From positions 54,394 to 118,393 of the forward strand of contig NZ_JABAII010000019.1 in NCBI RefSeq assembly GCF_012641405.1: DNA of 64,000 nucleotides. The letters are read 5' to 3'. Of this stretch, positions 61,445 to 64,000 are shown in pieces. Under the pieces are notes generated by a model, which ran no database searches, was not told the origin of the DNA, and saw only the letters and a program-made list of their open reading frames with translations. Position numbers and translations under genes: made by a program. This stretch comes from Rhizobium sp. P40RR-XXII. GTDB lineage: Bacteria; Pseudomonadota; Alphaproteobacteria; Rhizobiales; Rhizobiaceae. Each line of letters opens with the position of its first letter. Within the stretch, counting starts at the first letter, position 1.

Positions 61445-62014
61445 ATGAGCATTCGACTTCTTCATCCGTCGATCCAGTCCGGACTTAACAAGGGCGACAG
61501 CAAGCATGCAGGTGGTGTTCTCACCTGCAAGTGTCTGGATCGCCCTGTTAAAGTGAAAGTCTCGACCGGGATCGCCCACAACCATGCGTGCGGCTGCACC
61601 AAATGCTGGAAGCCGGAAGGTGCGGCATTCTCTGTCGTGGCCGTAGCGCCGAGCGAAGCCGTATCGGTCACTGAAAATGGCGACAAACTCGCCGTCGTCG
61701 ATCCTTCGGCATTGATCCAGCGCCACGCTTGCAAGGAGTGCGGCACTCATATGTATGGCCCGGTCGAAAGGGATCATGCGTTCAAGGGGTTGTCCTTCAT
61801 TCATCCGGAATTGTTCGACAGCGGCGATTGGCCAGAGCCCGGCTTCGCAGCCTTCGTTTCGTCAGCAATCGAAGGCGGGGTCGATCCGTCCGAGATGGAT
61901 GGCATCCGGGCCAAGCTGCGGGAAGTGGGTCTTGAGCCCTATGATTGCCTTTCGCCGGCGCTGATGGACTTTCTCGCCACATGGGCAGCCAAGAAAAGCG
62001 GCGTCCTCCAATAA
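61445..62014 (+). CDS. gfa: glutathione-dependent formaldehyde-activating enzyme (S-hydroxymethylglutathione synthase)
   Basis: 189 residues from ATG 61445 after AGGAGG. It speeds condensation of formaldehyde with glutathione. Zn-binding cysteines are in LTCKCLDRP, NHACGCTKCWKP and HACKECGTHMYG, the Gfa pattern. Lies 46 bases after the dehydrogenase gene and 52 before the esterase gene; the three form a complete pathway. Confidence 0.95.
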   Translation: MSIRLLHPSIQSGLNKGDSKHAGGVLTCKCLDRPVKVKVSTGIAHNHACGCTKCWKPEGAAFSVVAVAPSEAVSVTENGDKLAVVDPSALIQRHACKECGTHMYGPVERDHAFKGLSFIHPELFDSGDWPEPGFAAFVSSAIEGGVDPSEMDGIRAKLREVGLEPYDCLSPALMDFLATWAAKKSGVLQ

Positions 62015-62066
62015 TGCGCAACGCGGGCTGGAGCAATCTGGCCCGCTCCATGATACGGGGAGTGGA

Positions 62067-62939
62067 ATGAAGCAGATTGCGGCCAATAAGTCCTTTGAAG
62101 GCACGCAGTACGTCTTTTCGCATTGGTCCAGCACGTGCCATTGCAACATGACGTTCGCGATCTTCATGCCACCTCAAAGCGAAAGCGGAAAGGTTCCTGT
62201 CTTGTGGTACCTGTCCGGTCTGACCTGTACTCACCAAAATGTCATGGACAAAGGCGACTATCGCCAAAGTGCCGCAGAGCTTGGCCTAGCCATCGTCTGC
62301 CCCGACACCAGTCCGCGCGGCGATGAGGTAGCCGACGAAAGCGACAATTGGCAGTTCGGCAAAGGCGCGGGATTCTATCTGGATGCCACAGAGCCTCGCT
62401 ATGCCACCCACTACAACATGCAGAGTTACATTCTCTCAGAGCTTCCAGCACTGCTAGAAAGTAGCGGGCTCGCATTAGATTTCTCTCGCCAGGGCATTTT
62501 CGGTCACTCCATGGGTGGTCACGGGGCGATCACCCTGGCGCTGAAGAATTCCGACAGATTCCAATCAGTTTCCGCATTCGCGCCGATCACTCAGCCATCG
62601 ACGGCAGATTGGTCCCGGCCAGCGTTTGAAAAATACCTTGGTTCCGATCCTGCCACTTGGCGTGCCTACGATTCGACATTCCTGATTGAAGACGGATTTC
62701 GCGTTCAAGAAATGCTGGTCGATCAGGGGACGGCAGACAGTTTTATCGATAACGGACTTCGGCCGCATCTGTTGAAGGAAGCGTGCGAGAGGGCTGGGAT
62801 CTCGCTCACCCTTAACATGCGCGAAGGATACGATCATTCTTACTTTTTCATCTCGACGTTCATGGCGAACCATCTCAGGTGGCACGCCGAACGGCTTTCA
62901 AGAGAACCTGCATTCCAAGTATCGAGGGCAGCTCCATAG
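62067..62939 (+). CDS. fghA: S-formylglutathione hydrolase
   Basis: 290 residues from ATG 62067 with GGGGAGTGG upstream. It hydrolyses S-formylglutathione to formate and glutathione. Serine esterase motifs are VLWYLSGLTCTHQNVMDKGD (oxyanion region), the nucleophile elbow IFGHSMGGHGAITLALKN, and His in MREGYDHSYFFISTF. Length is slightly longer than the usual 277-285. Third gene of the formaldehyde operon. Confidence 0.95.
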   Translation: MKQIAANKSFEGTQYVFSHWSSTCHCNMTFAIFMPPQSESGKVPVLWYLSGLTCTHQNVMDKGDYRQSAAELGLAIVCPDTSPRGDEVADESDNWQFGKGAGFYLDATEPRYATHYNMQSYILSELPALLESSGLALDFSRQGIFGHSMGGHGAITLALKNSDRFQSVSAFAPITQPSTADWSRPAFEKYLGSDPATWRAYDSTFLIEDGFRVQEMLVDQGTADSFIDNGLRPHLLKEACERAGISLTLNMREGYDHSYFFISTFMANHLRWHAERLSREPAFQVSRAAP

Positions 62940-62981
62940 ATAACGGCATGTTCTAACATAACATATGATATTAGGAGGCTT

Positions 62982-63140
62982 ATGAAGACGTTGATGCTTT
63001 CGCTGCTTAAAAAGGCCTGCCTTCAGTGCGTGTCCCAAGGCAGCACACTCGCGGAGATCGCCCTGCTCGAGGGAAAAGGGTCATCGAAGTCGAATTTTGT
63101 CTCGGGCGGGCGCTCACCGCGCGTGGAGCTCAATCGATGA
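62982..63140 (+). CDS. possible 52-residue small protein
   Basis: ATG 62982 is preceded by a textbook AGGAGG site seven bases away, 42 bases after fghA. It encodes MKTLMLSLLKKACLQCVSQG, STLAEIALLEGKGSSKSNFV and ends at TGA 63140. No family is recognised; it could also be the truncated start of a lost gene. Confidence 0.35.
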   Translation: MKTLMLSLLKKACLQCVSQGSTLAEIALLEGKGSSKSNFVSGGRSPRVELNR

Positions 63141-63304
63141 AGGAGACGCTTGAAAAGGCATCGGGCCTGGACGCTTAGGGCGCTCACCACGCGGCGGTGC
63201 AAGGAGTATTTTCAAACGTCGAGCGAAACTGAGGCCAGTCTTCGAGACGTCATGGTCAGGTTATCGGTATCGACCCACTCTTCCCAAGGCCTCTGGCCCA
63301 ACTC

Positions 63305-63333
63305 TGCCGGGTAGAAACGCCCGGCATTTTTTT
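63305..63333 (+). terminator. rho-independent terminator of the formaldehyde operon
   Basis: TGCCGGG-N8-CCCGGCA followed by seven T residues is a perfect seven-base stem with a T-tail, on the plus strand downstream of fghA. Confidence 0.85.
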
Positions 63334-63540
63334 GTCCTTCCAGGCAGCGCCTAAAGCCACGCCAAGCAGGATCGCCCTGAATTCACTACCGTTCTTGCAG
63401 GAGCCGTTTTTGCGCGGACCTTACGACTCAGGAATATCCAGATTCAATGGGATGGAAACGGCACATACGATGGCCGTGGTTTCACCGAGAAACAAACACG
63501 CGCGACTGCTGACGTTCCTGCTGCCCCGCAAAAAACGCAC

Positions 63541-64000
63541 TCAATGTTTCAGCACTACTTTTCCCTGCACGCCCGAAGAAACCGCGCGCTGGGCCGCGCC
63601 GATCTCATCCAGTCGAAATATCTTTGCGATCGGGATAGTCAACACGGCGCGCGAGGCGACTTCGGCAACCGCTTGCAGCGTCTCGGCGTCTGTGCGGTGG
63701 TAAAGCTCGTCGATTTTCACGCGATTTTCAGCACTTGCACCTTCCGGCACGGGCACGATGCTGACAATTTTGCCGCCGTCCCGCACGTGCAGAATGACAT
63801 TCCCGATAACGGGCGCTGCGGCGCTGATCGCGTATTCAAACCCGGCATTCGCCGGCCTCTCGGTGATATCGAGGTAAGCGCGATTTTCGATGCGCATTGA
63901 CGGCGCAAGACCGATGAACGTGCGCGCATTGGTAGCGAGATCCGGCTCTATCCGGCCGCAGTAGTCTTGGAGAAGTTGAACGGCAGCAGGTCGCCGATTT
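63541..64000 (-). CDS. zinc-binding/quinone oxidoreductase-like protein, C-terminal part (partial)
   Basis: A frame open at the right edge ends at 63541. The last 75 residues (GGKIVSIVPVPEGASAENRV, LQAVAEVASRAVLTIPIAKI, FRLDEIGAAQRAVSSGVQGK, VVLKH) match the C-terminus of medium-chain dehydrogenases of the quinone-oxidoreductase branch. The upstream 70 residues present (ARTFIGLAPSMRIENRAYLD) do not look like the usual Rossmann region of that family, so the gene may be unusual or rearranged. The remainder lies outside the window. Confidence 0.55.
   Translation of the reverse strand, partial: NRRPAAVQLLQDYCGRIEPDLATNARTFIGLAPSMRIENRAYLDITERPANAGFEYAISAAAPVIGNVILHVRDGGKIVSIVPVPEGASAENRVKIDELYHRTDAETLQAVAEVASRAVLTIPIAKIFRLDEIGAAQRAVSSGVQGKVVLKH

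Larger units (their letters stand above)
62940..63540 (+). other. intergenic region with a possible small gene and a terminator
   Basis: About 600 bases. It contains a 52-codon frame at 62982-63140 with a strong ribosome site and a clear terminator at 63305-63333, both listed. The rest shows no gene. Confidence 0.5.

Noticed and set aside
1..64000. CRISPR arrays, tRNA and rRNA genes
   Set aside because: No regularly spaced repeats, cloverleaf with CCA-type ends or rRNA-like stretches were seen by eye; a tRNA search program could still find one.

Overview
The window looks like a piece of a large plasmid, chromid or plasmid-derived chromosomal island from a Rhizobiaceae bacterium (Rhizobium/Agrobacterium type). 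The main reasons are a traI-trb conjugation operon divergent from repA-repB with a TraR-type tra box between them (the Ti/Ri/Sym plasmid arrangement), an Aap-type amino-acid ABC transporter, GC-rich codon use, and many small toxin-antitoxin (TA) modules. No rRNA or tRNA gene was recognised.

Layout. (1) 1-9.2 kb: agmatinase (cut by the left edge), a SARP/TPR regulator flanked by two small related proteins, an AraC/SDR divergent pair, and several decayed genes (VOC protein, IS6-type transposase, HAD phosphatase, DUF3422 protein), then a receiver protein that has lost its phospho-acceptor Asp. (2) 9.5-22.9 kb: trbI-H-G-F-L-J-E-D-C-B and traI on the minus strand, a tra box, then repA and repB on the plus strand. 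repC survives only as a decayed remnant and trbK is absent, so this is a conjugative plasmid core whose own replication initiator is gone. (3) 23-34.6 kb: mixed accessory genes: DinB-like protein, GSU2403-type nucleotidyltransferase, a HigB/HigA-type TA pair, a possible HEPN protein divergent from a ribbon-helix-helix regulator with two tandem operator-like sites, an S9 peptidase, a FitA antitoxin with a dead PIN toxin, and a class III adenylate cyclase. (4) 34.7-38.4 kb: a TA cluster: RelE/Xre, Phd-PIN-Phd joined to a tyrosine recombinase in one overlapping operon, and BrnT/BrnA. (5) 38.6-49.3 kb: a probable defence island: HEPN/AbiV-like protein, PIN-like protein, Xre-KOW protein, a trypsin-like peptidase divergent from a CHAT (caspase-like) protease, a small winged-helix/glycine-zipper protein, and a Gabija-type GajA/GajB pair. 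(6) 49.6-60.2 kb: catabolic block for acidic amino acids and their amides: LysR regulator, four-gene ABC importer, L-asparaginase, IclR regulator, class V aminotransferase, aspartase. (7) 60.3-62.9 kb: glutathione-dependent formaldehyde oxidation genes; then a terminator and the C-terminal part of an oxidoreductase at the right edge.

How parts work together. The asparaginase and aspartase would turn imported asparagine into aspartate, then fumarate plus ammonia. The three formaldehyde genes form a complete route to formate. The mating-pair machinery looks intact but would need a relaxase, coupling protein and TraR from elsewhere. The most novel-looking unit is the two-protease module at 40.9-46.0 kb (Xre-KOW, trypsin-like, CHAT, glycine-zipper protein), sitting directly beside Gabija. 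All functions are read from sequence patterns without database searches.
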